A DNA stretch of 64,000 bases from Eubacterium sp. AF36-5BH. Lineage in GTDB: Bacteria > Bacillota > Clostridia > Lachnospirales > Lachnospiraceae. The notes under the pieces are model-generated. The model was not told where the DNA came from. It was given only the letters and a program-made list of their open reading frames with translations, and did not search any database. Location: NCBI RefSeq assembly GCF_003460505.1, contig NZ_QTVG01000011.1:15244-79243 (forward strand). Direction: 5' to 3'. Within the stretch, counting starts at the first letter, position 1. Each line of letters begins with the position of its first letter. The position numbers were made by a program, and so were the translations under genes. This document shows, in pieces, positions 26,601 through 34,012 of this stretch.

Positions 26601-28068
26601 TTCAATGAAGATTAATATAAACAAAATTAAAGATATAAATGATGTAAAAGTGTATTATACAAATGATAAGACATTTGCAGGAAAGTATGCAAGCCAGATT
26701 ACATTAGAGCAGGTTAAGCAGTGGTCTGTAGCAACAATTGATAAGACAACAGGTGAAATAACAGGAGAAGGGTTAACAAATGGATGGCCTGCAGCGTGGG
26801 CATTTGTAGATGATTCTCTCAAAGCTATGAGCTCTTCTATAATTGATATGACTTATAGTTTGGATGATGCAGCGGCAAATGATGTTTTATTTAACAGTTA
26901 TTCTCAGGAAACATTAGTCAGTACAGCTATGAGTAAGGTTTATGATCGTTCTTTAGAAGGTAAGGTATTTATTGATAAGAACAAAGATGGAATTTTCAAC
27001 AATGATGACATCGAAGTAAAGAACACAAAGGTTATTCTTTATAAAAAAGATGGTACAAAGGTTGCAGAACAGTTAACCGATGAAAATGGAAATTACAAAT
27101 TTGAAAAATTAGAAGCTGGAGAATATTATGTTGATTTCGAATCAACAGAGGATGTTGATTTGTCAAAGTATAAGGTAACAAATCAGTTTGCACAGGATGA
27201 TGATAAGAAGGGACATGATGATTCTAAGGCAGAAGGTGAAAGTAATACTGAAACCGGCAAACTTAATAAAGCTAAAATAACAGAAATAACCTTACCAACA
27301 ATTGATGAAATGGTTGAACAAAATATTACTCATGCAGAAGTTAAGTATCAGAATTTAGGTTTACTAGATACAAGCACTGAGACAACACCACAGGTGACAA
27401 CGCCTAAGGATACAACACCGGCGTCAACAACAAAAGAAACAACACCACAGACAACAACGCCTAAAGACACAACACCGGCGTCAACAACAAAAGAAACAAC
27501 ACCACAGGCAACAACGCCTAAGGATACAACACCGGCGTCAACAACAAAAGAAACGACACCACAGGCAACAACGCCTAAGGACACAACACCGGTGTCAACA
27601 ACAAAAGAAACAACGCCACAGACAACAACGCCTAAGGATACAACACCGGCGTCAACAACAAAAGAAACGACACCACAGGCAACAACGCCTAAGGATACAA
27701 CACCAGTGACAACACCACAGGCAATATCTGAAACGTCTAGTGAAAAAACAGGTGTTACAACAACTGCTGGAGAAACAAATAAAAAAACAACAAAGAAAAA
27801 TAAAGGTAAAAAGACAACCAAGAAGTCACAGAGAGCCACATCAAAGAGTGGAAGTGAAAATGGTAGTTTAAATAAGAACAACAATGCTAAAGGCAAAAAC
27901 AACAAAAATAATAACAATAATAGTGGAAATGAAAGTTCTTCAAATAGTGGTTCATTAAATACTGCTCAAACAGGAGAAGCATCAAACATTCTTTGGTTTA
28001 TTGGAATCTTTGCATTAGCATTAGGTGCATACATTTTTTATGCATCAAGAAGAAAAGCTAACAAATAA
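23629..28068 (+). CDS. Wall-anchored surface protein with SdrD-B-like domain, Thr/Pro repeats and sorting signal
   Basis: 1479 residues from the ATG at 23629. The signal peptide is residues about 5-32 (TSLILILALVATIIPTSVYG). A large N-terminal region of unknown fold follows. DUF11-like segments appear near residue 800-850 (YITDILPKGLTYVEGSS) and again near 960-1010. An SdrD-B/Cna-B-like domain starts about 1108 (LEGKVFIDKNKDGIFNNDD...VILYKKDG), with an Asp/Asn calcium-type loop. Five 19-residue Thr/Pro repeats (1262-1356) and a Lys/Asn/Ser-rich stalk lead to a C-terminal TAQTGE (about 1445), a hydrophobic helix and RRKANK. The sorting motif is AQTG rather than LPxTG. The next gene is a class B sortase, which probably anchors it. 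A 57-bp repeat region makes length variation likely. Confidence 0.88.
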   Translation: MGKAKLNKKLTSLILILALVATIIPTSVYGNLLVSKNTKTLKTAKAVRMAAVDSAAGGSEAADEAYISKLAIISKNGTVWGEGIETGTPKFDENDERGNDSSKSNDRVRSYDSITYNVATEIQSRNNKTFAEGRVGYKVTVDDDDEIQLGISSMGWVEDLETKKENGKKIYTFYRNLPTTNGAAIPGGCTVPIVLEVGGKGEGDIVQPTIESWVEGYKETVQIVPDEVKVTSVPKYNIQLVKGTCSQRGTFDFSTATYNKDKNKVEGYEAVYGIVLQLRNDDYDKGIKGVELPKGDITFDVDFNSTFFPTGGTLQNITETYTPLLFSTDENKNDALSVKNIPASNDAGDTGCYNSGIWSAVQNGSKISFTVKDYKIDMSQFPKHDLANSNQYNMSDGKVAIGCFASCRMKVIQPTTTVDGSVKIEDEYNSKTGEVQINATVDNMKAVGVSDTETTKQTVTTDDNQSFERSLVTDGKRSQIIYFSSNVEGHIHYGTDEERDKNINDGSDALTVGSKFAYTIAYAEKEVSQSNINGHSIAVNQLVKFDDSAIEFNMDRQANAMSGRSGSFVYNAVFAAKPDKTGWNHKGLKPDEEGYDDEMLDTKEEDLVYFTSLEELENHGYTCVGMLYEWRGCNTGTKDTSIETQGFIQIKKNFDITKYAYGITATTNAWLISDYADTVSFEEGKEEETLKKWYQYAVSSTNRYMQGTGAPTQEHTVDLDPGRGYVKAKYDETGYIGGEKNSWPLGDSVYVVPYYAKISKQVEQTNKTERKSIYTLDNGERYVDFVLASQLEFAQDVTVPDDFTTNVYITDILPKGLTYVEGSSKYGGTYKENTPSAGTVTGGDNIEPESITKNIDGTTTLKWKIPNQKVTNGDLPSLHYSCKIGDEENPENDVTNNATLTNVAKISTDEDKRKQAAELGNLSTAGISIVKLSSFNITKTGTKNLERFGTANYKMVINNSGNTATDNVYAVDSMPVDGVNGTVMKGSYKILSMKININKIKDINDVKVYYTNDKTFAGKYASQITLEQVKQWSVATIDKTTGEITGEGLTNGWPAAWAFVDDSLKAMSSSIIDMTYSLDDAAANDVLFNSYSQETLVSTAMSKVYDRSLEGKVFIDKNKDGIFNNDDIEVKNTKVILYKKDGTKVAEQLTDENGNYKFEKLEAGEYYVDFESTEDVDLSKYKVTNQFAQDDDKKGHDDSKAEGESNTETGKLNKAKITEITLPTIDEMVEQNITHAEVKYQNLGLLDTSTETTPQVTTPKDTTPASTTKETTPQTTTPKDTTPASTTKETTPQATTPKDTTPASTTKETTPQATTPKDTTPVSTTKETTPQTTTPKDTTPASTTKETTPQATTPKDTTPVTTPQAISETSSEKTGVTTTAGETNKKTTKKNKGKKTTKKSQRATSKSGSENGSLNKNNNAKGKNNKNNNNNSGNESSSNSGSLNTAQTGEASNILWFIGIFALALGAYIFYASRRKANK
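27412..27696 (+). repeat. Five in-frame 57-bp repeats in the surface protein gene
   Basis: Each unit encodes TTP(A/V)STTKETTPQ(T/A)TTPKD. The copies differ by only a few bases, so copy-number change by slippage or recombination is expected. The opposite strand is open over this stretch only because of the repeat. Confidence 0.95.
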
Positions 28069-28096
28069 TTAAATACTCCTTTATAAATTTTGAGAG

Positions 28097-28139
28097 ATGC
28101 TCTGACTAATACTTATCATGTATTAGCCAGGGCGTTTTT
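28097..28139 (+). terminator. Terminator of the surface protein gene
   Basis: GCTCTGACTAATAC (28099-28112) pairs with GTATTAGCCAGGGC (28120-28133), followed by GTTTTT. Confidence 0.88.
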
Positions 28140-28143
28140 GTGT

Positions 28144-28194
28144 AATAAGAAATTCCTCTGCAAATTATTATTATAAAAAACCTTCCACTAGGGA
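28144..28194 (+). promoter_or_regulatory. 52-bp element shared with 19270-19321, copy 2
   Basis: AATAAGA, 18 bases, TATTAT, then AAAAAACCTTCCACTAGGGA, immediately after a terminator and about 130 bp before the sortase ATG. It is followed by a hairpin GCATC CT GATGC. It does not fit a riboswitch class I know. Confidence 0.4.
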
Positions 28195-28327
28195 GGCATC
28201 CTGATGCGAAAAGAAAGTAAAATGCTTATCCAACAATTTTATAATTGAAAATATGCATATTGAAAAAAAATCAGATAAATGTAAAATTAAAAGAGCAAAA
28301 GCAATTATACAGGTAAAGGAAACAATA

Positions 28328-29077
28328 ATGCAAAAAGTTAAAGATAAAATAATCCCCATAATATTAATAGCAATAATGGCTGTTAGTGGCTATAAAATAG
28401 TAACGTACTTTTATCAGGCTCATGAACAGAAGAAAATTTTTACGTCAATTGAGAAAAAAATAGACAATAATCAGAAGGGGTTGGTAAAGGCTAAGGGAAA
28501 TAATATTCAAAAGAAATATGCAAAGTTATACGAGGAAAACAGCGACTTTGTAGGATGGATAAAAATTAAAGGTACAAAAATCAATTATCCTGTTATGAAG
28601 ACTACAAAACCCTATGATTTTTATTTAATGCACAATTTCAAAAAAGAGGACTCAATATATGGAACACCATTTGTAGGAGAAAAGTGTTCTGTTGATCCTA
28701 TGGATTTTAATACTATAATTTATGGTCATCATATGAAAAACGGAACAATGTTCTCTGATTTGATAAAATACAAAAATGTGGATTTTTACAAGGAACACAA
28801 GTATGTGCAATTTGATACAATAAAAGACAGCGGGAAATATTTGGTGGTATACGCATTTGTTTCGGAAGTAAATGTAAAAAAATCCTTTGAGTATTACAAC
28901 GTGGCATATTGGTCAGGTAAAAAGAAAATAAATAAATATATTAATGAAATTTCTAAACGAAGTCTTTATAACACTAATGAAAAAATAACTTATAAGGATA
29001 AAATAATTTCATTGTCAACTTGCGAAAATACAAACGAAAATAGCAGAATGGTAATCGTGTGTAAAAAAATAAAATAG
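28328..29077 (+). CDS. Class B sortase
   Basis: 249 residues from the ATG at 28328 (AAAGGA upstream); an in-frame ATG at 28253 lacks a ribosome binding site and would add a basic tail before the membrane anchor. Residues about 8-27 are an N-terminal membrane helix. The catalytic triad is visible: His134 or His135 in YGHHMKNGTMF, Cys232 in SLSTCEN and Arg240 in ENSRMVIV. The NYPVM and HNFKKEDSIYGTPF blocks are class B features. It cleaves sorting signals and links the protein to the wall; its neighbour at 23629 with an AQTG signal is the obvious substrate. It probably has its own promoter because a terminator separates the two genes. Confidence 0.93.
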   Translation: MQKVKDKIIPIILIAIMAVSGYKIVTYFYQAHEQKKIFTSIEKKIDNNQKGLVKAKGNNIQKKYAKLYEENSDFVGWIKIKGTKINYPVMKTTKPYDFYLMHNFKKEDSIYGTPFVGEKCSVDPMDFNTIIYGHHMKNGTMFSDLIKYKNVDFYKEHKYVQFDTIKDSGKYLVVYAFVSEVNVKKSFEYYNVAYWSGKKKINKYINEISKRSLYNTNEKITYKDKIISLSTCENTNENSRMVIVCKKIK

Positions 29078-29279
29078 TATGTTTACATAAATTGTGTGCA
29101 AAAAATGAAATAGTAAATTGTAATAGTTTTGCAAATGCTATATAATTGACTGTTGGAAATGAAAAAATGAAAACACTGGAAGTAAAAGATTCTCATAAAT
29201 ATTAAGAAGCAAAAACGTGAATTTTAAACAAGAATAAAAACGCAAGAAATTTGCTTGTACTAAAAGATAAGGATAAAAA

Positions 29280-29831
29280 ATGCAGGAAGTAAAAAAGTGT
29301 CATTGGGTTAACGAAAAAAATAAAAAGTATGTGGAGTATCATGACAAGGAATGGGGCGTACCTATTCATGACGACCAAAAACTTTTTGAAATGCTAATAT
29401 TAGAAGGGTTTCAGGCAGGCTTGTCATGGGAATGTGTGCTAAACAAAAGAGAAGCATTCATAGAAGCTTTTGATAATTTTGATCTGGATAAGATTTGCCA
29501 TTATGATGATGAAAAGTTGGAAGAATTAAAAAACAACCCAGGCATAATACGAAATAGGTTAAAAATTGCAGCAGCCGTAAAAAACGCAAAAGCATTTAAA
29601 AATATTATAAATGAGTTTGGCAGTTTCAATAATTATATTTGGGGCTTTACAAACAATAAAATAGTATATGAATATGACAAAACTACATCACAATTGTCAG
29701 ATACTATTTCAAAGGATCTAATAAAAAGAGGGATGAGTTTTGTTGGAAGCACTATTATTTATTCTTATTTACAGGCAATAGGCATAATAAATTCCCATGA
29801 ACCAGGTTGCTTTTTGTTTCATGGAAATTAA
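29280..29831 (+). CDS. tag: DNA-3-methyladenine glycosylase I
   Basis: 183 residues. It removes 3-methyladenine from alkylated DNA. The family zinc ligands are visible: Cys near the N terminus (KKCHWV), His in YHDKEWGVP, and the C-terminal HEPGCFLFH. The EWGVPxHDDxxLFEMLILEGFQAGLSW block is diagnostic. The ATG at 29280 follows AAGGAT. Length matches the family. Its spacer from the sortase gene (203 bp) shows no other feature, and it is likely monocistronic. Confidence 0.95.
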   Translation: MQEVKKCHWVNEKNKKYVEYHDKEWGVPIHDDQKLFEMLILEGFQAGLSWECVLNKREAFIEAFDNFDLDKICHYDDEKLEELKNNPGIIRNRLKIAAAVKNAKAFKNIINEFGSFNNYIWGFTNNKIVYEYDKTTSQLSDTISKDLIKRGMSFVGSTIIYSYLQAIGIINSHEPGCFLFHGN

Positions 29832-29938
29832 AATGAAATCAATACTATAAATGCAAATTAATGCAGGTTAATATTAATATAAAATTATATTAATATTAAT
29901 CTATATAAACAAAGCAAATGAAAAAGAAGGAATCTAAA

Positions 29939-30415
29939 ATGAAAAAAGAAGAAAAAACAAATGTAATGAGAGTATTAGATAGCAAAAAGATTAAATACAA
30001 AAGTCATAACTATGTTGCTACAGAAGCAATAGCAGGAGATGAGGTGGCGAAAACATTAGGTCAGGATCCAAATGCTGTGTTTAAGACTTTGGTAACAGTG
30101 TCAAAATCAAAGAGTTATTATGTGTTTTTAGTTCCTGTTTCTAAAGAACTTGATTTAAAGAAAGCGGCAAAAGCTGTTGGTGAGAAAAAAATAGAAATGC
30201 TTAAATCAAAAGAACTGTTGCCTCTTACAGGATACATTCATGGAGGATGCTCACCGATTGGAATGAAGAAATTTTTTAAAACAACAATTGATGAAACTGC
30301 AAAAAATTACGATACAATTATGTTTAGCGGTGGAAAGATTGGTTATCAGGTAGAATTGTCTTTAACTGATTTGGAAAATGTTATAAAATTTCAACTGGCA
30401 GATATTACAGAATAA
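29939..30415 (+). CDS. ybaK: YbaK/EbsC-type aminoacyl-tRNA deacylase (Cys-tRNA-Pro)
   Basis: 158 residues from the ATG at 29939, chosen because GAAGGA lies 7 bases upstream; the in-frame ATG at 29918 has none. The fold is the INS-like editing domain: KTLVTVSKSKSYYVFLVPVS, the conserved Lys in VFKTLV, and the GGCSPIGMKK active-site loop. Family members hydrolyse Cys-tRNA-Pro formed by prolyl-tRNA synthetase. It lies alone, with an inverted repeat 34 bp after the stop. Confidence 0.92.
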   Translation: MKKEEKTNVMRVLDSKKIKYKSHNYVATEAIAGDEVAKTLGQDPNAVFKTLVTVSKSKSYYVFLVPVSKELDLKKAAKAVGEKKIEMLKSKELLPLTGYIHGGCSPIGMKKFFKTTIDETAKNYDTIMFSGGKIGYQVELSLTDLENVIKFQLADITE

Positions 30416-30449
30416 TGGCAAACAATAGCCTATAAACAACAGCCGGCAA

Positions 30450-30485
30450 AAATCTTAACATTATAGAATTATAATGTTAAGATTT
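30450..30485 (+). terminator. Probable ybaK terminator hairpin
   Basis: AAATCTTAACATTATA (30450-30465) pairs perfectly with 30470-30485 around a 4-base loop; there is little T-run. Confidence 0.55.
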
Positions 30486-30537
30486 AGCAGAGATGCGGAA
30501 TAATTTAAGGAAAATATAAAATAGAAGAGGAAATGAA

Positions 30538-31176
30538 ATGAAGGTTTATTACTTTAATATAACACCACTTAGAAATAAAAATATATTTGCAGAAAAAGTA
30601 AAAGAAGTAAGTCCGAGAAGACTTGCAAAAATAGAACGTTTAAAGAAAACAGATGACAAGTTAAGATGTCTGGGAGCAGGATTGCTTATTAACTATATCC
30701 GTGAAAAATTTGATATAAGAGATGAAATAATGGTTGCCAAAAATGGAAAACCTCACTTTACAAGAACGAGGATGTCTTTTAATATTTCTCATTCTGGAAA
30801 TTATGTTGTTATAGTGGTTTCGGATTTTAATATTGGTATAGATATTCAAAGAATGGAAAAACATAACCATCTTATTGCTGAAAAAAATTTCTGTGCCAAT
30901 GAATGTGCTTATATCAATGAAAATGATAACTACGAAATTCAAAGACAGCGTTTCCATGAAATATGGACAATAAAGGAAGCGTACCTAAAAAATATTGGAA
31001 TAGGATTAAGGAAACCTTTGAATTCATTTGAAATAGATTTAAGTCATGGCAATCCAAGAATTATCGACAATCCTGGTTATGCCATCTTACAAATAAAATT
31101 GGATAAACTTTATATAATGGCGATTTGCTCTGACATTAGGGACAAAGAATTTACTATGGAAGAAGTGGAAATCTAA
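30538..31176 (+). CDS. 4'-phosphopantetheinyl transferase, Sfp type
   Basis: 212 residues. It transfers phosphopantetheine from CoA to a serine of carrier proteins. The two magnesium-binding blocks are present: IGIDIQRME (about 100-107) and FHEIWTIKEAYLKNIGIGL (about 138-156); FNISHSGNYVV is the family P-loop-like element. Length fits Sfp/HetI-like enzymes rather than AcpS. No carrier-protein or synthase gene is near, so the target may be the fatty-acid carrier protein or an unlinked one. GAGGA precedes the ATG. Confidence 0.9.
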   Translation: MKVYYFNITPLRNKNIFAEKVKEVSPRRLAKIERLKKTDDKLRCLGAGLLINYIREKFDIRDEIMVAKNGKPHFTRTRMSFNISHSGNYVVIVVSDFNIGIDIQRMEKHNHLIAEKNFCANECAYINENDNYEIQRQRFHEIWTIKEAYLKNIGIGLRKPLNSFEIDLSHGNPRIIDNPGYAILQIKLDKLYIMAICSDIRDKEFTMEEVEI

Positions 31177-31245
31177 TTTGCAAGAATATAAAAAGAATAA
31201 TTTAGAAATATAATCTAAAAGTAGATTAGTAAAATTTATAAAAAA

Positions 31246-31338
31246 GCAGCTATGATTTTATGTATTGTTTAAAAGGTCTTAGTAATCTGATTACTGATTA
31301 ACTTAAAAACAGTATGTTAAAATCATAGCTATTTTTTT
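31246..31338. terminator. Bidirectional terminator between convergent genes
   Basis: AGCTATGATTTTA (31248-31260) pairs perfectly with TAAAATCATAGCT (31318-31330), followed by seven T on the + side. A smaller hairpin AGTAATC/GATTACT sits in the loop. Confidence 0.8.
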
Positions 31339-31372
31339 GAAATTTTAAAATTTGTTATAATATTTCACATTG

Positions 31373-32233
31373 TTATTTACTCCAACGTCCTGAAGCCCCA
31401 CAAGGTAAAACAAGACCATTCGATGATACAGGAAGCCCAATTTCTTCTGCTTCAACTTTTCCACCAAACTTTGGCACAATAGCAGTGTTAATCATATAAT
31501 TTAAAACTGCCGGTTGTAATCCGGTTGTGTATGAGTTGATTAGGAAGAACAATGGGTCATCGCTTAAAATATTTGTACATAATTCCACAAATGGAAAAAT
31601 GCTTTCCTCAATTTTCCAAGTTTCTCCCTTTGGACCTCTACCGTAAGAAGGTGGATCCATAATGATTCCATCATATTTGTTTCCACGACGAATTTCTCTC
31701 TCTACAAATTTAACACAGTCATCCACTAACCATCTAACAGGTCTGTCAGCTAATCCTGAAGAAACTGCATTTTCTTTTGCCCATGTAACCATTCCCTTTG
31801 AAGCGTCAACATGTGTAACGTGAGCACCGGCTTCTAGAGCAGCCAAAGTAGCCCCACCTGTATAAGCAAAAAGGTTTAATACCTTAACAGGTCTACCGGC
31901 ATTGCGAATTTTCTCTGAAAACCAGTCCCAGTTAGTAGCCTGTTCCGGAAATAATCCTGTATGTTTAAAACTAAAAGGTTTAAGATTAAATGTTAGGTTC
32001 TTATAATTAATTGTCCATTGCTCAGGCAAATTGAAAAAGTCCCATTTTCCACCGCCTTTGTTGCTTCTGTGATAGTGACCGTTGTGCTTGTGCCAGCCTT
32101 TGTTTTTCTTTGGAGTGTTCCAAATAACCTGAGGGTCAGGTCTGACTAAAAGATAGTCACCCCATCTCTCTAATTTTTCTCCTGTTGAAGTATCTATAAC
32201 TTCATAATCTTTCCAATTATCTGCAATCCACAT
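31373..32233 (-). CDS. Class I SAM-dependent methyltransferase, RlmI/RlmK-like
   Basis: 286 residues. The SAM-binding glycine motif is NLFAYTGGATLAALEAGAHVTHVDAS (about 118-143) and the catalytic-type motif is GIIMDPPSYGRG (about 195-206), which places it with COG1092-like 23S rRNA cytosine methyltransferases; the N-terminal PUA domain of RlmI is missing, replaced by a short beta region (YEVIDTSTGEKLERWGDYLLVRPDPQVIW). RNA as substrate is therefore inference. The start is preceded on the minus strand by AAAGAGGATTA. It is convergent with the Sfp-type gene. Confidence 0.88.
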   Translation of the reverse strand: MWIADNWKDYEVIDTSTGEKLERWGDYLLVRPDPQVIWNTPKKNKGWHKHNGHYHRSNKGGGKWDFFNLPEQWTINYKNLTFNLKPFSFKHTGLFPEQATNWDWFSEKIRNAGRPVKVLNLFAYTGGATLAALEAGAHVTHVDASKGMVTWAKENAVSSGLADRPVRWLVDDCVKFVEREIRRGNKYDGIIMDPPSYGRGPKGETWKIEESIFPFVELCTNILSDDPLFFLINSYTTGLQPAVLNYMINTAIVPKFGGKVEAEEIGLPVSSNGLVLPCGASGRWSK

Positions 32234-32530
32234 AAATTAATCCTCTTTATCGTTAAAATTTAAAGTTAAGTATTTAATAGGTTACTTCCTATTATAATAT
32301 GATTTTTAATATCTTGTATGATTAGTTCATAATGCATCCTGAAATATAATATTTAAATAATTAATAATTTATTTTTAAATAATCAATAATGTATTGCAAA
32401 ATCCATTATTTAATAACCGCTAATATATTAACATAGAAAGCATCAATAAACAATTAAAAGTAATTAAAGTTTATTAAGTGTTAAAAGTTGAAAAGGCTAA
32501 AAATATAAAAGAATTAGAAACAATAAAAGG

Positions 32531-32566
32531 TTGTTTCTATGAAGTGTTGTGTTATAATTATTTTAA
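32531..32566 (+). promoter_or_regulatory. Rubrerythrin promoter overlapped by a PerR-like box
   Basis: TTGTTT (32531-32536), 16 bp, TATAAT (32553-32558). TTATAATTATTTTAA at 32552-32566 matches the PerR consensus TTATAATnATTATAA at 14 of 15 positions and covers the -10. Upstream to 32234 the spacer is AT-rich without other features. Confidence 0.65.
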
Positions 32567-32598
32567 TTACAAAATATACAAAATTTGGAGGTAGCGTT

Positions 32599-33138
32599 AT
32601 GACAAATAAATATGAGGGAACACAGACAGAGAAAAACTTAGAGGCTGCATTTGCAGGAGAATCACAGGCTAGAAATAAATACACATATTTTGCGTCAGTT
32701 GCAAAGAAGGAAGGATATGAACAGATTTCTTCATTATTCTTAAAGACAGCAGACAATGAAAAAGAACATGCAAAAATGTGGTTCAAAGAATTAAGCGGTT
32801 TGGGAGATACATCAGAAAACCTTGCAGCAGCAGCTGAAGGTGAAAATTTCGAATGGACAGACATGTATGAAGGATTTGCAAAGACAGCGGAAGAAGAAGG
32901 TTTCCCTGAACTAGCAAAGAAATTCCGTTTAGTTGCAGAAATTGAAAAACATCACGAAGAAAGATATCGTGCTTTACTTAAGAATATTGAAACAGCACAG
33001 GTATTTGAAAAGAGTGAAGTAAAAGTATGGGAATGCAGAAACTGCGGTCACATTTGCGTAGGAACAAAAGCACCGGAAGTTTGCCCTGTATGTAATCACC
33101 CACAGAGCTTCTTTGAAGTACATGCTGAGAATTACTAA
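32599..33138 (+). CDS. rbr: Rubrerythrin
   Basis: 179 residues from the ATG at 32599 (TTTGGAGGTAG upstream); the in-frame upstream ATG at 32539 lies within the promoter. The N-terminal ferritin-like di-iron domain has the ExxH pairs ([32 protein letters not shown]). The C-terminal rubredoxin-like domain has CRNCGHI and CPVCNH for a Fe(Cys)4 centre. It reduces hydrogen peroxide in anaerobes. The PerR-like box on its promoter fits induction by peroxide. It is monocistronic with its own terminator. Confidence 0.97.
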   Translation: MTNKYEGTQTEKNLEAAFAGESQARNKYTYFASVAKKEGYEQISSLFLKTADNEKEHAKMWFKELSGLGDTSENLAAAAEGENFEWTDMYEGFAKTAEEEGFPELAKKFRLVAEIEKHHEERYRALLKNIETAQVFEKSEVKVWECRNCGHICVGTKAPEVCPVCNHPQSFFEVHAENY

Positions 33139-33172
33139 ATAGCAGAAATGTAAAACATAGGTCATGTATTGA

Positions 33173-33223
33173 AAACACCTTTGGCAATGTATATACTGGT
33201 TGTGTATATTGTCGGAGGTGTTT
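33173..33223 (+). terminator. Rubrerythrin terminator
   Basis: AAACACCT... pairs with ...AGGTGTTT in a long imperfect stem (33173-33195 with 33203-33223) ending in a short T-rich stretch. Confidence 0.75.
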
Positions 33224-33317
33224 GTTTATGAAAAATAGTCAAGATATAGGATTGCCTAAATGTTTATTGAAGAAAAAAGAAACATTTTGCAAACTTAAAA
33301 CTTTTTGAAAAAGGGTA

Positions 33318-33346
33318 TTGCATTTAGAAAAGAGTTGTGTTATGAT
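33318..33346 (+). promoter_or_regulatory. Promoter of the S10 ribosomal operon
   Basis: TTGCAT (33318-33323), 17 bp, TATGAT (33341-33346). Transcription would start near 33353, giving a 230-nt leader. Confidence 0.75.
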
Positions 33347-33352
33347 AACTCT

Positions 33353-33583
33353 TGCTGTGACATGATAGCGTTGAAACGTGAGGTTGCTACATTACATATA
33401 TGTAGGTTTTCCGTGGAGCGAATGTCAAGTTAGGAAACTGGCGACAAGTCACTGTACAAATAATTGAGTCCACCATAGAGTGGAAACGTCCATGCAAAGT
33501 TGTAGAGAATACGACACGCACGGAAAGGTTGTACGGTCACCGCTTGTCGTGCTAAATAGTACGAAAAGGAGGCGGCTTTTTTT
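33353..33583 (+). promoter_or_regulatory. Structured S10-operon mRNA leader
   Basis: CGACAAG (33442-33448) can pair with CTTGTCG (33543-33549), and ACTGTAC (33451-33457) with GTACGGT (33531-33537), closing a domain that holds a CCAC/GTGG hairpin near 33470. GC content is higher than in ordinary spacers here. In many bacteria this leader is the autoregulatory target of a ribosomal protein encoded in the operon (L4 in E. coli); the ligand here is unknown. No terminator with a T-run precedes rpsJ, so control at translation is possible. Confidence 0.6.
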
Positions 33584-33898
33584 ATGGCACAAGTAATGAG
33601 AATTACACTTAAGGCTTACGATCACAAATTAGTAGATCAGTCAGCTAAGAAAATTGTTGAAACTGCAAAGAAGACAGGAACAGAAGTTAGTGGTCCAGTA
33701 CCTCTACCAACTAAGAAAGAAGTAGTTACTATTCTTAGAGCTGTTCATAAGTACAAAGATTCAAGAGAGCAGTTTGAACAGAGAACTCATAAGAGACTCA
33801 TCGATATCATTACTCCAAACCAGAAGGCAGTAGAAGCTTTATCAAAGCTTGAAATGCCAGCAGGTGTTTATATTGATATCAAAATGAAAAACAAATAG
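33584..33898 (+). CDS. rpsJ: 30S ribosomal protein S10
   Basis: 104 residues, the normal length. S10 binds the 30S head and, as NusE, also takes part in transcription antitermination. The sequence [31 protein letters not shown] and the late [32 protein letters not shown] are diagnostic. AAGGAGG lies 11 bases before the ATG. It is the first gene of the S10 operon, after a 230-nt leader; a 114-bp spacer with a hairpin separates it from rplC. Confidence 0.98.
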   Translation: MAQVMRITLKAYDHKLVDQSAKKIVETAKKTGTEVSGPVPLPTKKEVVTILRAVHKYKDSREQFEQRTHKRLIDIITPNQKAVEALSKLEMPAGVYIDIKMKNK

Positions 33899-33956
33899 TG
33901 AGAAATTATCCTTGAAGGTTTATATAGATAATTAATCAGACGGATTAGTTATGAAC

Positions 33957-33999
33957 TGTTCTAGGATGATCGCGGAAAGCGATCCGCTGTAGATTAACA
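33957..33999 (+). other. Hairpin in the rpsJ-rplC spacer
   Basis: GATCGC GGAAA GCGATC (33968-33984) is a perfect GC-rich hairpin with a GNRA-like loop context. Flanking TGTTCTA and TAG/AACA segments extend it. It ends just before the rplC ribosome binding site. Confidence 0.5.
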
Positions 34000-34012
34000 G
34001 GAGGTAATTAAA

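Noticed and set aside
27348..27917. 189-codon minus-strand ORF rich in Val/Gly
   Set aside because: It is the complement of the Thr/Pro repeat region of the surface protein, with no ribosome binding site.
28178..28240. TPP riboswitch suggested by CACTAGGGA
   Set aside because: The required CTGAGA and downstream ACCTGAT...GGGAA parts are missing, and the next gene is a sortase.
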